A DNA stretch of 64,000 bases from Nilaparvata lugens (GCF_014356525.2 NC_052506.1:13018783-13082782), one strand, 5' to 3'. Positions 1 through 12,018 are shown, counted from the stretch's first letter. The notes: generated from the sequence alone by a model not told the origin. Program-made: numbers and translations.

Positions 1-469
1 CATATAGGCATTTTCTCAATTCTTATTCTATGTTGAAACGCAATTTCAGTCACTTGTCTTATTATTCATTTATTAGTTTTCACCAAATAGAGTCAAATAC
101 TTACTAGGTGGAGATGATTTTACTTTATATTAGCTATTAAGTTTAGATAAAATTCAGGATACTTCAGAAGTCCCAGATGAAATTTGATTATTTTACAATA
201 TCAGTTTCAAGATATTACCCATTATGTTCGAATTATCACCAATATTTTATAGCTGTTTGCACCAGATGTAATAAACAAGTTCATCAAGTCCCAGCACTCG
301 TCCATACTCGTTTAAAAATACTTGGATTGCAGAGTGGTGTCATTCATATTGTTTGGTATTTCAAATGTGCAAGTATTTTGGCATATCTGAGGCATTCTTT
401 GGCATACTCAGGAACTTTACTTTTGACATATCTGAGGAGCTTTACTTTTGGCATATCTGAGAAACTTCC
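1..469. other. AT-rich flank, no gene seen
   Basis: No recognisable coding or RNA signal. A short local repetition around 370-465 (variants of 'ggcatatctgagg') is the only structure I see. The open frame running through this stretch has no recognisable domain until it enters the reverse-transcriptase relic that follows. Confidence 0.5.
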
Positions 470-600
470 GGGCAGAGGTAAACACAGGCCAACATTGTGC
501 TGGCCATGGTTCATGCTGTTTGCAGACGACAGTGTGCTCTGTGACTGCCATAAAGCACCTTGTCAAAGTGGAGTGGCTGGAAACTGAATATAGATTTTGG
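470..600 (+). mobile_element. RTE-like reverse transcriptase relic (FADD box)
   Basis: The plus-strand translation around 508-545 reads WFMLFADDSVLCD, which matches the catalytic (Y/F)xDD region of non-LTR reverse transcriptases. The frame then decays to a stop near 585. Only the region around the catalytic box survives, so this is a dead fragment. It is probably the same relic family as the pieces at 1183-1250 and 58640-59530, since the 1183 piece shares nucleotide sequence with the end of the 59-kb copy. Clade assignment (RTE-like) is inferred from the C-terminal pieces. Confidence 0.5.
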
Positions 601-728
601 AAAAGAAAATGAGTGGAAACAAAGACAGCTTAGAGACACCTATGTAACAAAAAATGAGTGTAACAAAGGAAACGATGTACCTATTAGAGGAAACGATGAA
701 ACTGTGGAATGAAACAAGAAGTGAGATT

Positions 729-903
729 CAAGATGGGTATCTGGGATTGAGCTTGCGAAGTGATTGGGCTTAATTTGAGAATAGCCCCCAGAATATACAT
801 AAATATAAATTAAATAAATATAATTTAGGAAATAAAATTTCAAGATGGGTATCGGGGATTAAGCTTGCGAAGTGTTGGGGCTAAATTTGAAAATAGCCCA
901 CAT
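729..903. repeat. Direct repeat pair (about 64 bp, offset 110 bp)
   Basis: 729-790 and 839-903 are near copies. Both begin 'ttcaagatgggtatc' and end in 'aatagccc', with a handful of substitutions. An AT-rich spacer separates them. It looks like a local tandem duplication inside the retroelement relic. Confidence 0.75.
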
Positions 904-1182
904 ATATGCATTTTGGATGGCTGCGCTGGAGTAGGATAGGTGTAGGTACTTTAAAATAAAAAAGATAAATTGTGAAATAAAGAGTGAATTACTGTTCAAG
1001 TAAGTTGTTGTTAAAGGCTTTACTTTGAGGCCAACTATGTAGCTTGGCTGTGAATGAATCCTGGGTCCTTGCCAATTTTAAAGAGACAGGTAAAGAGAGT
1101 GAAAATAATTGATATTAAAAATGAAAGTGCGGGGCATTTATAGAAGTCTTTTCCACTGGATAATTAGATGCAAGGGGCGAAG

Positions 1183-1250
1183 ATGATGTGGTTTGGACGT
1201 TTGCATTGACTTGAAGACGAATGTATGTGAGACGGAGGGTGCAGTATTTA
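1183..1250 (+). mobile_element. RTE-like C-terminal relic
   Basis: The segment 'gacggagggtgcagtattt' recurs at 59498-59516, and the preceding sequence corresponds to the '[13 protein letters not shown]' region of that relic with substitutions and stops. It is the degraded C-terminal end of the element whose RT box lies at 470-600. Confidence 0.45.
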
Positions 1251-1289
1251 GTTATAGAGGAGTGAGAATTCGGTTAAAGCTGATGATTA

Positions 1290-2510
1290 GACAATTGGAC
1301 AGTAAAGAGGCTGATTTCCAGATAATTGTTGATGTAGGGTGGAGTCTTCTGACTTCAGTAGAAGACTATGTTTGTGCTATGGGAATGTCATCCCCATTAA
1401 AATGTAAAATAAAAGTAAATTAAGAACAACTATAGATGTGATGGAAAACAATGATAACACAAAATTTGATTTTCCGGTTGAATTTTGGCAAATTATTGAT
1501 TGGGAGCTTTGTGACTTTTGAACTCCCACTTCCATTTGGGATCGCCCAAGATCCATCAAAATTGTTTCCAATATTTTTACTAGTATTATAATATTAGTAT
1601 TATTAATATTATTATTATTATATATTAGTATTATATTAGTATTATTATTCAATATTTTTACTAGACTATAGTTACTCTCCTTATACTAACTGAAATATCT
1701 CCTTCCATTGATTTTTTTCAAATCATCTATTTATTTTAACACACAAAACTCATAAAAGTACTATTACAATCATATTTATACATATAAAAGAGGTTGTTAA
1801 TAATAAATTTAGTCCAAATTGTGGTACCTCACTATAAAGACAGTTAGGACTAGAATGAGAAAAACACAATAAAAAATACTATTTGCTGAATGGTGTGGTG
1901 TGCTGGAAAGAGAAAGGAAGTAAGAAACCTTGCCAAATATGGTTATCCTTGTAATAGCAGGTGAATTATTATACATATTTAAAATATGTGATCAATATAC
2001 AGATCTCTATATAGTCTCATTTTCTGTTTTACACTGTCGGCGTTTTTCATTGTTAGGCATATCTAGACCATATGTTTGATCACTTTTTCATGTTTTATGT
2101 CATCATCTATTCACACTTCTGAGTGTATTATCAAATCTAACTTCTAATCTCAATTCTTTTAAATCCATAGCTAATTGAAGGTGTTATTAATTTTGAATAA
2201 AAGGTCTCTTGAACACTGAGGAGTCTGTTACCCAACCTTGTTCGCTTGTTCTCCTGACTGGATCAATAATGTCCATTGTGTTGATTAATATAATAGCGCC
2301 CAGTATGTCACTTGAATTGGCTTTCTAGTGGTTTGTCACAAACAGCTGACCGTCGCCGTCTGTTTATAACGGCTTTGATAAGTCCTCTACAATGATATGG
2401 TTGAGCGCTCTCCGACCATGTAATAATACAGTGCCATCGTGACAGCCATTGAACATTGTACGCCTTGTGTTCATTGTTGTGGACAGTATTGTCAACGTTC
2501 TACTGTAACC
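1290..2510. other. Intergenic, no gene seen
   Basis: AT-rich sequence without recognisable coding potential. 1570-1655 is a degenerate ATT microsatellite (runs of 'tattattaat'). The short open frames here have no recognisable motif. Confidence 0.5.
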
Positions 2511-2514
2511 TGTA

Positions 2515-3050
2515 ACCAAGTCTCTAATTTATACAACGTCCAAGTCCAAGTGATTACCATCACTAGGCAGCTAGTGATGGTACCTTTCATTGTTCCAATT
2601 TTCAAATATAAATTTGAGTAGCTTGAGTTCGTTTGGATCATAACTATCCTGGGACCTGGGGCATCCTGGGATTTCTTCTTCAAGAAAGACTTCACTTTCA
2701 ACTGATGTAACCAAGTCTCTCCCGTGTTATCGGATGGGCACGTTAAACTGTCGGTCCCGGCTGAAGTATGACAGTCGTAAGGCCCATTGACGGCTTAAAT
2801 TATATATTCAGGCGGTGGGACCTTCCCGCAAGGGACTCCCCACCAACAAAAGCCATACGAATTTACTTTAACCAAGTCTCTAATTTATACAACGTCCAAG
2901 TGATTACCATCACTAGACAGGGTGCCTATAGTGTAATACTTTTCATTGTTCCAATTTTCAAATATAAATTTGAGTAGCTTGAATTCGTTTAGATCATAGC
3001 TATCCTAGGACCTGGCGCATCCTGGGATTTCTTCTTCGAGAAAATTTCAA
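2515..3050. repeat. About 180-bp direct repeat flanking a SINE piece
   Basis: 2515-2690 and 2870-3045 are near-identical. Both start 'taaccaagtctctaattta' and both contain 'catcctgggatttcttctt'. The interval between them holds a SINE tail (2720-2865). The arrangement could come from duplication followed by insertion, or from recombination between repeats. Confidence 0.8.
2720..2865 (+). mobile_element. SINE body/tail fragment
   Basis: This matches the 3' part of the fuller SINE at 53257-53498 almost base for base: 'cccgtgttatcggatgggca' through 'aaaagccatacgaat'. The tRNA-like head is absent, so the copy is 5'-truncated or rearranged. Confidence 0.7.
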
Positions 3051-3080
3051 CTGAGGGAAACATTCTCATTATCTTGCATA

Positions 3081-3205
3081 TAATTGAATAGACTTAAAAC
3101 GTTGTCAAAAATCCACTTTAATTAAAGTAAAATAAATAAATAATAAATAATTTAAATTAAATAATTAAAGTGGATTTTTGACAACGTTTCAAGTCTCCTC
3201 AATTA
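3081..3205. repeat. Foldback element (inverted repeat)
   Basis: Left arm 3081-3122 and right arm 3163-3205 are inverted copies (core 'gttgtcaaaaatccacttta'), separated by an A/T-only loop of about 40 bp. A single arm recurs at about 55700-55745 inside an Rgl intron, so this is a dispersed family. Confidence 0.8.
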
Positions 3206-4525
3206 TGGAAAAGTTCCACAACATCAACATTCATGCTACAAACTTAATCGTGCATAGTGTTTTTTATATCGACAATAAATTATTATGATCTCCCATGATC
3301 AACATAATTTGAATGTTGCCAGTATAGTGTATAACATGTTCACCTTAATTGAAAATAAATGAAGACAAACGTAGTACTCATGGAAGCCGAAATGGCATTA
3401 TTCTTCAAAGTGATCCAACATTTATGGTAAAAATACTAAATTCGGTTTTTTTCATTCAGCACATGCTCGTTTTTCTTGAATCAAGAATGACATTTCCCAA
3501 AACACTATAAAAAATAGATGACATATCGACACTAGTCGACTGAGTGCTTCCAGAGAGGAAACATCCGTATGCGTATCATGAGCGCTTGAATACTCACTGG
3601 AAATTGAAGAACGCTGGCCGCGTGGCCGGTTCAAAACTGCAACATAGCCGCCGTTGTTTCTCTACCGTTGTATGCCTCCTCTGCTGCGCATGTTCATCCC
3701 AAGTAAGAAGTAACTTTGTACAGAGTATAGTTTGTTGCTCTTGAGTGTATGTCTCTTGTCTCCCCAAGCAGTAACCAACTAAACTTACATCTATCAGCTT
3801 GTTCTTCATTGATATTTTCGTTTGTACATGATTTTCTCTCGAACATGTCATCGTTGATTCTCATTTCATATTAAAAGTCTATCAATCTCTAGAAAGTTAG
3901 AGTGTAGTGTTGATAGAATCTCAATTTCATTCTGGTATAACCATTTCGAATTTACAGAAAATGAACTCATTACATGGAGATGGAAACGGAATAAGTGAAA
4001 AGTAAAGTATGTGACCCCATTTGTGGTAATACCACTGTGTACCGCTACTTCGCGGTCTACAAGCAAGATGCTTGTATTGTTATATCGTTGGAGCATTGTT
4101 ATCTCTCACATCTTCAGTGCAATGAAGCTGTGATGCAATATTTAGTGGGATTCAATAGTTGTTGTACTGAGCATTTCGTTGGACATTGAGGTTACTACTT
4201 ACATTCTGCAACATTCTTGATGGATATTTTGTAAAAATTTGAATATTTCCATAAACAATATTCGGTAAGTTTAAGTGAATGGAGACTCTATCAAGTAAGA
4301 AAACTGTTTAATCTGAGTTGTTTTATTGCTGATGTATGCGATCAAAGTAGGTTTAAAACTCCAGAATTCCTTTAGTAATTTTTTGTCCATAATTTTATCT
4401 ATTTATTTTGTGAAAACTACACTAGAATGTAAATGTATAATAATTTTTAATATGTAAAATTGAGATGAAAATTACTAAGATATTGCATTTATTCAAATGC
4501 TAATGAATTGATAGAATTAGGCTAT
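3206..4525. other. Intergenic, possible weak promoter/leader
   Basis: No confident gene. A TATA-like 'actataaaaaa' near 3503 is followed by a less AT-rich patch (3600-3700) ending in a good splice-donor match (GTAAGA at about 3700). This could be a non-coding first exon, but I recognise no product in any frame. Confidence 0.2.
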
Positions 4526-4781
4526 ATTAAACGAAAATACAAATTAAATTAATCACCCTGAAGACTTCTGCTACTGCTAATATTGACAACAGGGTTAACA
4601 GATATTAATATTGACAACAGCTAGATGGAAATTCGATGAGCGCTACATTTTTTTTCAGCCTAGAAATAGTAGCACTCATCGAATTTCCATCTAGATTGTT
4701 TACCCTGTTGTCATTACTTGCAGCAGCAGAAGTCTTCGGTGTGACTAACAGCATTTAATTTGTATTTTCGTTCAATAATAA
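4526..4781. repeat. Inverted pair of SINE bodies
   Basis: Both halves contain the body of the SINE seen at 22545-22738: 'gaagacttctgctactgc' and its reverse complement, the 'catcgaatttccatctag' block and the 'attttcgtt' tail. They are arranged head to head around a short spacer (about 4640-4670). It can fold into a long hairpin. Confidence 0.75.
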
Positions 4782-4977
4782 TTACATAAAATTCAAAAGT
4801 TTTGTAAAATATCCTTATCATTATAGTGATTCACTAACTCATCTGTCTGGTTCGTGAGAAATATATATTTCCTAGAGCTAGGTAATGGCAAGGTACCTAG
4901 AATACATTGGTAATGGGGTATTTCTTAAAATAAAATCCATACAGATTAGAAATCAGTACCATATATTAACTTGCTGT

Positions 4978-5049
4978 GTTGTAGTGAAGGTGATGTTGGG
5001 ATATCACCTATCTTTCTCCACTACCATTATAACGTGGACCTCACTATAG
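4978..5049. mobile_element. Internally deleted terminal-repeat element (72 bp)
   Basis: The right end, 'cattataacgtggacctcac' then 'tatag', equals the terminal repeat of the about 370-bp elements at 41058-41429 and 60271-60661. The left end is a shortened match (tagtgaagg). This is a minimal deletion derivative of that family. Confidence 0.55.
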
Positions 5050-5348
5050 CTACGTTAACTTCACGATTATCAACCACATAATTATGAATGATTGAATAAC
5101 ATAAATAAATAATACCACTGTTTACATCATTATCAATCTCCAATAAACACAACTATTTACTTGAGATTGGTAATGGTGTTTATGAATGGACTAAAACTAG
5201 TCTTATAATTATTTAATAAATTAGTGGCTGTAACAATTTCTAGACGTTTTATTTGAATCCAATTAATGCATTTTCCAGTTGTAGCTGGGAGGAAAACCTA
5301 GAAGTTTTTTTCCTAGGTGAGATAATAGTTATTTGTATATCTAGAGTG

Positions 5349-5440
5349 AAAAGTACGACTTTTTCTCCCTGTGGGAAAAAGTTTGAAGCCCGAGGCAAAG
5401 CCGAGGGCAGCAATTTTCCTGAGGGAGAAAAAGTATTTTT
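5349..5440. repeat. GC-capped foldback
   Basis: The left arm ('actttttctccct' to 'gcccgaggc') and the right arm ('gccgagggcagc' to 'gagggagaaaaagt') are inverted copies around an AAA loop. The GC-rich tip contrasts with AT-rich surroundings. Confidence 0.7.
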
Positions 5441-5509
5441 CGCTCGTGATGTACACAACATTTTTCCTCCATCTACATTTTTTTATAGAAACTGCAAATA
5501 AAATCATTC

Positions 5510-6785
5510 TAATAACTTACGTATTGGTGACAATGATTCCTACAACATAACCTAAATCTAAAACCTAAAAACCGGTCGTCTGATTGGCACTGCCGATTGC
5601 GCTATCTATCAGCAAAAGTTGTAACAATTATATCAGCTGAGCAGCTACCAAAAATGGCTGACACCAGATCACGCGGTTCAGATTTGAATTGCAGATCAAA
5701 AATATTTGTTGGCTGGTATTTTGAATAGAATAAAATATTTTAAAAATGGTATAAATTTTTATCGTCTACTAATATTAAGAATATAATAATTATCATACAA
5801 ACATATATTTCATGAGTTGATCAAATTTCTGGTTGTGGTATTGAATTCAGTTGACTCAATGACAGACACCTCTATTATGCTTTCTCATCTGAGCTTAGAC
5901 CTTCTAACCTATTACAATGTAAGTTTTTAAAATAGAGATGCTCCCCATGTTATTTAAATGGAGTCACTTTTACTCCCTAGGGAGTTTTTCTGTTTTTTGC
6001 TACCGAGAGCGAAAAAGTGACACTTTAGTATTAGGTTTCAGGGAGTAAAGTAAGTACTTTAGACAGTTGCTGGAGGAAAAGTTCTTTTGTTGTCATTACT
6101 GTACAATCTCCGTGGTTCATTCTCCTTCAAATCTTCAAGGAGTATTGATTTCAACCTCAGAGAATTGGATGATCCAAAGAGATGGAGTACTGAAACCATT
6201 TTCCTCAACCCTTTCTAGAAACAACAAACAACACTTTTCTTTTTCCTTCTCCCGGATGTGACACAATCAAAGGAGAGAGTTTTCTCATGAGAGCAAATAC
6301 TCTGGTGGGTTTTTCTCTTAGCCGTGATATAGATAGATGGGACTAGTGTGTGAATGGATAGCGGCGAAAATAAGCCATTGAGCAATTGGTCGGTCCTTTG
6401 TAAAGGCGACAATAGCGATCCGCCAAACGGCCACTTTGCTCTTTCTTTACATGTTTTTCTCTCTCCTTTCTTCTACTCTTTACATGTTTTTCTCTCTCCT
6501 CTTGACACTCTCTCACCCGATATTACAGGACATTGCCCGGCAGTGATAATATTTATCTAGTTTCCATTTGTTTACTTTCGGGGGTCGATCGATTCTCTTG
6601 AACAGGAAGTACCCTATTTAACTCTGAGAGCTCCAATGGGAATTTCTTCATTGGGAAATACGTTTCATAATCAGATTTTGCTGCAAAACAGTAGCTTTCT
6701 TCTTGTAAACTAATATGCGTTTCTTTATGGCAATTCCTTTTCCTTTCAATTTCCTCATTAAAGACCGAATCCTGCAACTAAAAGC
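5510..6785. other. Intergenic, no gene seen
   Basis: No recognisable product in either strand. 'ctttacatgttttt' plus 'ctctctcct' is repeated at about 6443-6500, and short C/T-rich tracts are present. Confidence 0.45.
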
Positions 6786-6788
6786 CTT

Positions 6789-7167
6789 TGAAAGTCTTCA
6801 TAACAGCACTCTCAGTTTTGTCGATGTTGCTTTCCTTCTATAGTATGAACACAACTGTCACATAAAAAAATGTTTTTTTTTAGAATACTGATGAAACCTG
6901 AAATTAGAGGGTCGCTAATCTATGTTCTAGTATCTAGTAATTGCAATTATTATCTAGTAATAAAGCAATTGAATGAAAAAGACTAAGAAATTGTCAAAAA
7001 CCACAGATTTTTGGTTCATTTGTATTCTGAAAAAAATATTTTTTTGTGAAAGATGAGTTCATAGTGGAACTATAGAAGGAAAGCAACATTGACAAACCCG
7101 AGGGTGCTGTTATGAAGAATTTCAAAATCTGTGGTTTTTGACAATTTCTTAGTCTTTTTCATTCAAT
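6789..7167. repeat. Interleaved inverted repeats
   Basis: 6968-7003 ('gaatgaaaaagactaag', then 'aaattgtcaaaaacc') is the inverse of 7132-7167. 6789-6850 ('cttcataacagca', 'gttgctttccttctatag') is the inverse of 7058-7122. The order is A, B, A', B', not nested, as if one arm of a foldback element had been rearranged. Confidence 0.75.
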
Positions 7168-7320
7168 ATGAATAATTACCACAATATCAACTTCTCAACT
7201 ACACAAAAAGAATAAAGCAATTGTAATTTTGTCTACTAAACGTTTACAGTGACTGTCATAGGTTTGAAAGTCTATTCATATAATATATAATATAAGAATC
7301 CTGCTGGTATAAGAGTTGGC

Positions 7321-7751
7321 AGTCTTAGATATTTTGTCGTTTTTTATGCCAATATTGATATTTGAATCACATTCTGTTCCAATTGAAGAACTTTTATTGG
7401 TTTAAATTATAATATAAATTATATAATATAATAATATAAATTATAATTATAAATTATATATAATGGTTGTGTCTTTGTTCGAAATATCTATCACGTCTAT
7501 GATTTGACCATAACATCAAACATAAACATGAAATTTCAAAATAATTTCCTGTGAAAGAAAACTCCAATCTTAGATGTTTTGTCGTTTTTATGCTGATATT
7601 GATATTTGAATCACATTCTGTTCCAATTGAAGAACTTTTATTGTTTGAAATTATAATGTTAGTGTCGTTGAAGCTAACGTCTAGGATTAAATCATAACAT
7701 CAAACACAAACATAACATTTCAACATAATTTCCCGTGAAAGAAAATTCCAA
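7321..7751. repeat. Diverged tandem duplication (2 units)
   Basis: 7321-7567 and 7568-7751 share two blocks in the same order: one with 'gatatttgaatcacattctg' and one with 'ataacatcaaac'. The first copy is longer because of an AT-rich expansion at about 7400-7465. Confidence 0.75.
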
Positions 7752-8233
7752 TGTATTTATTTTCGTAACTCTGGCAGAAAAGTGGAGCGTCCAGTATAGA
7801 TAATTACTGTGTGGAATGAAGGGTTTCATGGTTATAGCACAAAATAGGGAAATAAGCTACTATAAAAACGTTGTTTCTTTACTCATTGGTTATAGTCTCA
7901 TTTCATTTTTTCATCATTTCAAGTCAACACCCGATATACTCTGCCGTAGCACCGTAGCACCATAATCAATAACTCATCTTAGGTTACCGGCGCAACATCA
8001 TGTAGCGCTCATATTCCAATTTGCCTCCAATTTAATTTAATTGTCTTCCCTCCTCTATCAACTCCTTGATAATTATTATATCAGATACTGCACACGATTC
8101 TGTGTAGATGAGCCACTGTAAGTTTATCTCCGACAGGTAAGCTAGAACTACAGACAGGCTTGTATCTGTGGCTTGTTAAGGTTATTAAAACCTTGAACAT
8201 TATTTAGCTTAGAGAAACCTTAAACTTTGTTAA

Positions 8234-8855
8234 GGTTGTGCAAAGGCTAAAAACAAACTTTCTACTCGTGATGTTTTTCAAAGTTCTTCGATTTGCATAT
8301 CATCAAGCTATCAAAATGAAAAAGTTTTCTCAGGAAAAAATTTTTTCCCGATCATTACTTTTTAGATATGAGTGCCTGAAGTTTGAATTTTTGGGACATA
8401 ACATTTCAAATTCGGTAAGAGATAACTCCATGAGATTTAGAGGATGGATTCTTCATGGTATAGTTGATCTAGTAAAACAAAAATTTACTGAAAATATCAA
8501 TTTTTGAAAAAAGTTATTCAATTTACCAAAAATAACTCAACTAAAAGCTATTTTTGGTTATTTTTAGTAAATTGAATAACTATGTTAAAAATTGATATTT
8601 TCAGTAAATTTTTGTTTTACTAGATCAACAATACTATGAAGAATCCTCTAAATTTCATGGATTTATCGCTTACCGAGTTTGAAATGTTCTGTCACAAAAA
8701 TTCAAACTTTAGGCGCTCATATCTCAAAAAGTAATGATCGGAAAAAAATGTTTTCCTGAGAAAACTTTTTCATATCGATCGCTTAATGATATACAAATCA
8801 AAAAACTTTGAAAAATATCACGAGTAGAAAGTTTATTTTTAGCCTTTGCACAGTC
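8234..8855. mobile_element. TTAA-flanked long-hairpin element, copy 1 (622 bp)
   Basis: It is bounded by TTAA on both sides (8230-8233 and 8856-8859). Terminal sequences are GGTTGTGCAAAGGCT and its inverse. The two roughly 290-bp arms are near-perfect inverted copies with a short centre near 8530-8560. Open frames within it are shadows of the arms. The TTAA duplication suggests piggyBac-type mobilisation, but the ends lack the usual CCY start, so the superfamily is uncertain. Confidence 0.8.
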
Positions 8856-8879
8856 TTAAGGTTAGATAAACCTTGAACT

Positions 8880-10339
8880 TTGCTCTAGGTTCTGTGTAGA
8901 AAAACACTTGCATAATTTGTGAACACACATTTTATCCTCTTTTTCACTAATAAGTGCAATGAATTCATGAAGTACTTTGAAGATGGTAAATAACCAAGTT
9001 GTGAAATTTCTGTATTGATTGAGCTTGATGTTTTGTGGGAATTGTCAACTCCTACGACGCAATATTGCGCTAACTTAGTCGTCTTTCCTCCCACAACATT
9101 GCGGTCTGCACGCTACAATCAAATTTGTTGTGCAGTTCCTGGAACAATTCCATACAAAATTTCCTCAACTTTCCTCTTCGAAGATCTTCTCGTCAATTTT
9201 GGAAATTTCCATATCAGATTTGAGTAGAATGCTCTGAACAAGATTCTTGGAATGATTAAAGGAAGTGAAATCTATTCTAAATCTTGATCAACTTTCATAT
9301 CTCTTCATTAATCTGCCAACACACAAGGAATCTTATTTTGGCAGTGCCAAATATTACATTGATAATATTGTTATACTCAAGTTACAATCAATGTCTATTT
9401 GTATTGTATACTTTGGCAATTATATGAATTATGATTTTTGGTAATCAATTCAATCCAATCCATGACTCTTTGGTAGATTAATTGAAGTACAACTTGAGAT
9501 TTTGTTTTAAAAAAGTAGCCTATGCGATTAAAATATGTGTAATTAAAGAGAAATATTCTAGATTGTTTAATATTATAGAAAGTCATGATTCAATATCAGA
9601 TACAGTATTAGGCTATAGGCTAGTAGGCATTTTTTCCATTCCCAACAGTTCATTATCATCAATTGTCCTACTCTCAATTTATTGATAATACCTGACTATT
9701 ATTCAATCAATAAGGTAAAAATATATCAAATCAATCAATTCATTTATTTCACAAACAAACATAATACAAAATAAAAAGAAAGATATAAAATATTATTTTA
9801 TATTTCCAAAAGAAATGGGAGGTATTGGATGTAATGATGGATGACACGAGTTAGGCACGACATGTATTGAAAATGCAAGTGTGAACAAATTTACTGACAA
9901 TTTCAATGTATTGAAAATTCGAGTGTAAACAATGTTCATTGAATAATTACATTTCATAATAGACTGTCATATTCCAAGTACAGCATGAGTACAACGTTTC
10001 AGAGTATTTCCCCCTCAAAATGACATGGATCATGAATTTGAAGAATGCCTATATCCAAAAATGAGAGGAGAAATTGGTAGAGTTTACTCCAAAGGTTGTT
10101 TTACATCTGTTCGTCGACTTCTTAATCTTAGCTGCAAAATGACATAGCTGAGATAGGGAAGAATTCGATTAAGTTGTAGATTCGAAAAGATTAGAAGGAA
10201 GTACCTGCGAAAGTAACATCGGGTAATTTAAATATCGACCTTGTTCACTTAGTCACTCTCAGTACTTGTCAAATGCATGAGTAAGTGCGCCTGCGTGTAG
10301 CGAACAACTCGTGTTGTTTGCACGACTCATCAGATGGTT
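8880..10339. other. Intergenic upstream of Rgl, no gene seen
   Basis: No coding signal recognised. AT-rich up to about 10200, after which GC content rises toward the promoter candidate. Confidence 0.45.
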
Positions 10340-10415
10340 GGGGGCGGGGTGGAGGCGGCTATTTGTGACGTCATTCATTGGCGCTTATCAAGCGCGGCCG
10401 TCGCTTCGATTCAGT
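10340..10415 (+). promoter_or_regulatory. Candidate Rgl promoter: GC box, CRE, initiator
   Basis: A GC box (ggggcggggt at 10341) is followed by a perfect cAMP-response element TGACGTCA (10366-10373) and an insect initiator TCAGT (10411-10415). This is the most GC-rich block upstream of the first coding exon, 1.4 kb away. I infer that transcription starts near 10413. No TATA box is visible at the expected distance, which fits a broad TATA-less promoter. Confidence 0.45.
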
Positions 10416-11835
10416 CTAGTTGTGGTAGCCGGATTTGTAGGGCGTCGATCTTGTTGTTCCGTCGCGCGATTTCCGGATTTCCAGTAGATCGAAATTGAAG
10501 TCCATCTCGTGATTTTCCGATTTCAGAACTGATCTGGTTGAGTTGTGAAGTTGTGCATCTAGAACCAGAATATTAGCGCGTACAAGGCAATTTTTGTGTA
10601 GCTCAACAGTAAAGTGCCGGGTTTGTTTCATTTTTTTAGTACAGTGTTTAAAACTTTGGAAAAGCGTCAAAAGTTGTATTTCATCAAGTGGTTTTCTTCA
10701 CTTCAGTAAAATTGATGAATAAGTGATTTTTCAAAAACATATCAGTCATTCATTAAAACACCTACTTTTAAAGAAATTTGAGCAATTTTACAAAACTGTC
10801 AATCGATCCTCCATTGTATGAATCTCAGTGAAAATTCTAACTATACTTCCAAATTGTTATCAGGTTCTCATGATGCAATAGCAGACTGTTGATTACAGCA
10901 TTGTGGGAAGTTTCGTTGTAGTTCGCTTTGATAAGGATAAGAAATGCAATCCACCCTCAAACTAAATATCCTATTCATTTGAAGATAAACATGATTTATT
11001 TGAACTAAACTGATAACAAAGAGTGGTTTTGGTATAATATTATGTTTCAAGTAGTGTTACTTTGCTGAAACTCGATGCCAGATGAGTTCTGTGCTGCTCA
11101 GATATTGGGTTTGATTGCATAATTTGGACTATTGCTGATAGATAAGGAGTTTTTCCAAAGAAATAGTTTTTACTGTGAAAATAGGAGCTTCCAGTGTTTA
11201 GGCCTACACACATAAATTTGAATTTGAAGATATCTCGGTCCTTTTGATAGATTCTTGAACTATTATTCAACGTCAATGGTTTATACAATAATATAAATGC
11301 AATGTTATCTACACATTCTTTGTTGTTGGCTTTGTATTACAGTACTGAAATCTACGTCTGATGTTTATTGAGTGAAGGATTGGACCATTGAATTAGAAGC
11401 ACCATACATAGCGTACCATCTGATATTCGATTTCTACTGTTATTCGTTCTTGAACTGTAATTCGTGGTCAATTGTTTCTACAGTAATATAGAGGAAATAA
11501 TATTATCCTACACATTCTTTGTTGATGGCTCTGTATTACTGAAATCTACCTCTGATGTCTGTTGAGTGAAGTATTGTGCCATTGAATTAGAAAAACCATA
11601 CATAGTCCTATCGTACATCTAATATTCAATTTCTACTAGTTCTCTCCACCGTAAATTGTTTCATGTGTTAAAATTTGCGACTTATTTGTGTTCACCGACT
11701 GTGCTCTAGAAAGAATGGGATCTGAATCATCAGTTGTCAATAGTGTTGTTTGCTTTACCGGCTGCACAAGCAGCAGTCTATCATGGCTGCTGGGTTGATT
11801 GGTTGTGTTGTGTCGTGTGAAAAGTGTTGTGAAAC
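10416..11835 (+). other. Putative 5' leader region of Rgl
   Basis: This lies between the promoter candidate and the first coding ATG. It contains no recognisable product and holds a direct repeat (11301-11640). It may be 5' UTR, possibly with a leader intron; an acceptor-like 'tattacag' occurs at 11335-11342. Extent and splicing cannot be settled from sequence alone. Confidence 0.3.
11301..11640. repeat. Direct repeat (about 140 bp x2) in leader region
   Basis: 11301-11443 and 11508-11640 share 'ctacacattctttgttg', 'actgaaatctac', 'gagtgaag' and 'gccattgaattagaa'-type blocks in the same order. The offset is about 205 bp, and the copies differ by scattered substitutions. Confidence 0.75.
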
Positions 11836-12018
11836 ATGCTGTGGACCAGCTACATTCACCCGAAAGCGACCGCCGAGGTTGACCTGGCCACTCCGCCTGC
11901 CCGGGGCGGCAGGTCCGCCTCTTCCGGGGGCGGCGGAAGCATCCGCGGCTTCCTCTTTCACTGCCCCTGCACGGGGGCGGCTCTGCAGCCCAACTCCATG
12001 TCCACTTGGTATGTCAAG
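11836..12018 (+). CDS. Rgl: Rgl coding exon 1 (N-terminus)
   Basis: This 61-codon exon begins at the first ATG after an in-frame TGA (11830-11832) and ends in TGG TAT GTC AAG before the donor gtatgt, phase 0. That matches the phase of the exon at 37695, so the join reads ...[16 protein letters not shown]. The sequence is GC-rich, with a Gly/Ser-rich stretch ([11 protein letters not shown]) and a 'FHCPCTG' cysteine patch. N-termini are the variable part of this family, so identity rests on phase, position and composition rather than a conserved domain. A longer overlapping frame from 11750 is open but joins out of frame. Alternative first exons in the long intron are possible. Confidence 0.6.

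Noticed and set aside
8238..8507. 89-codon frame, and similar frames at 23963-24181 and 33905-34147
   Set aside because: All three are the same arm of the TTAA hairpin element; the shared peptide reflects shared DNA, not a protein gene.
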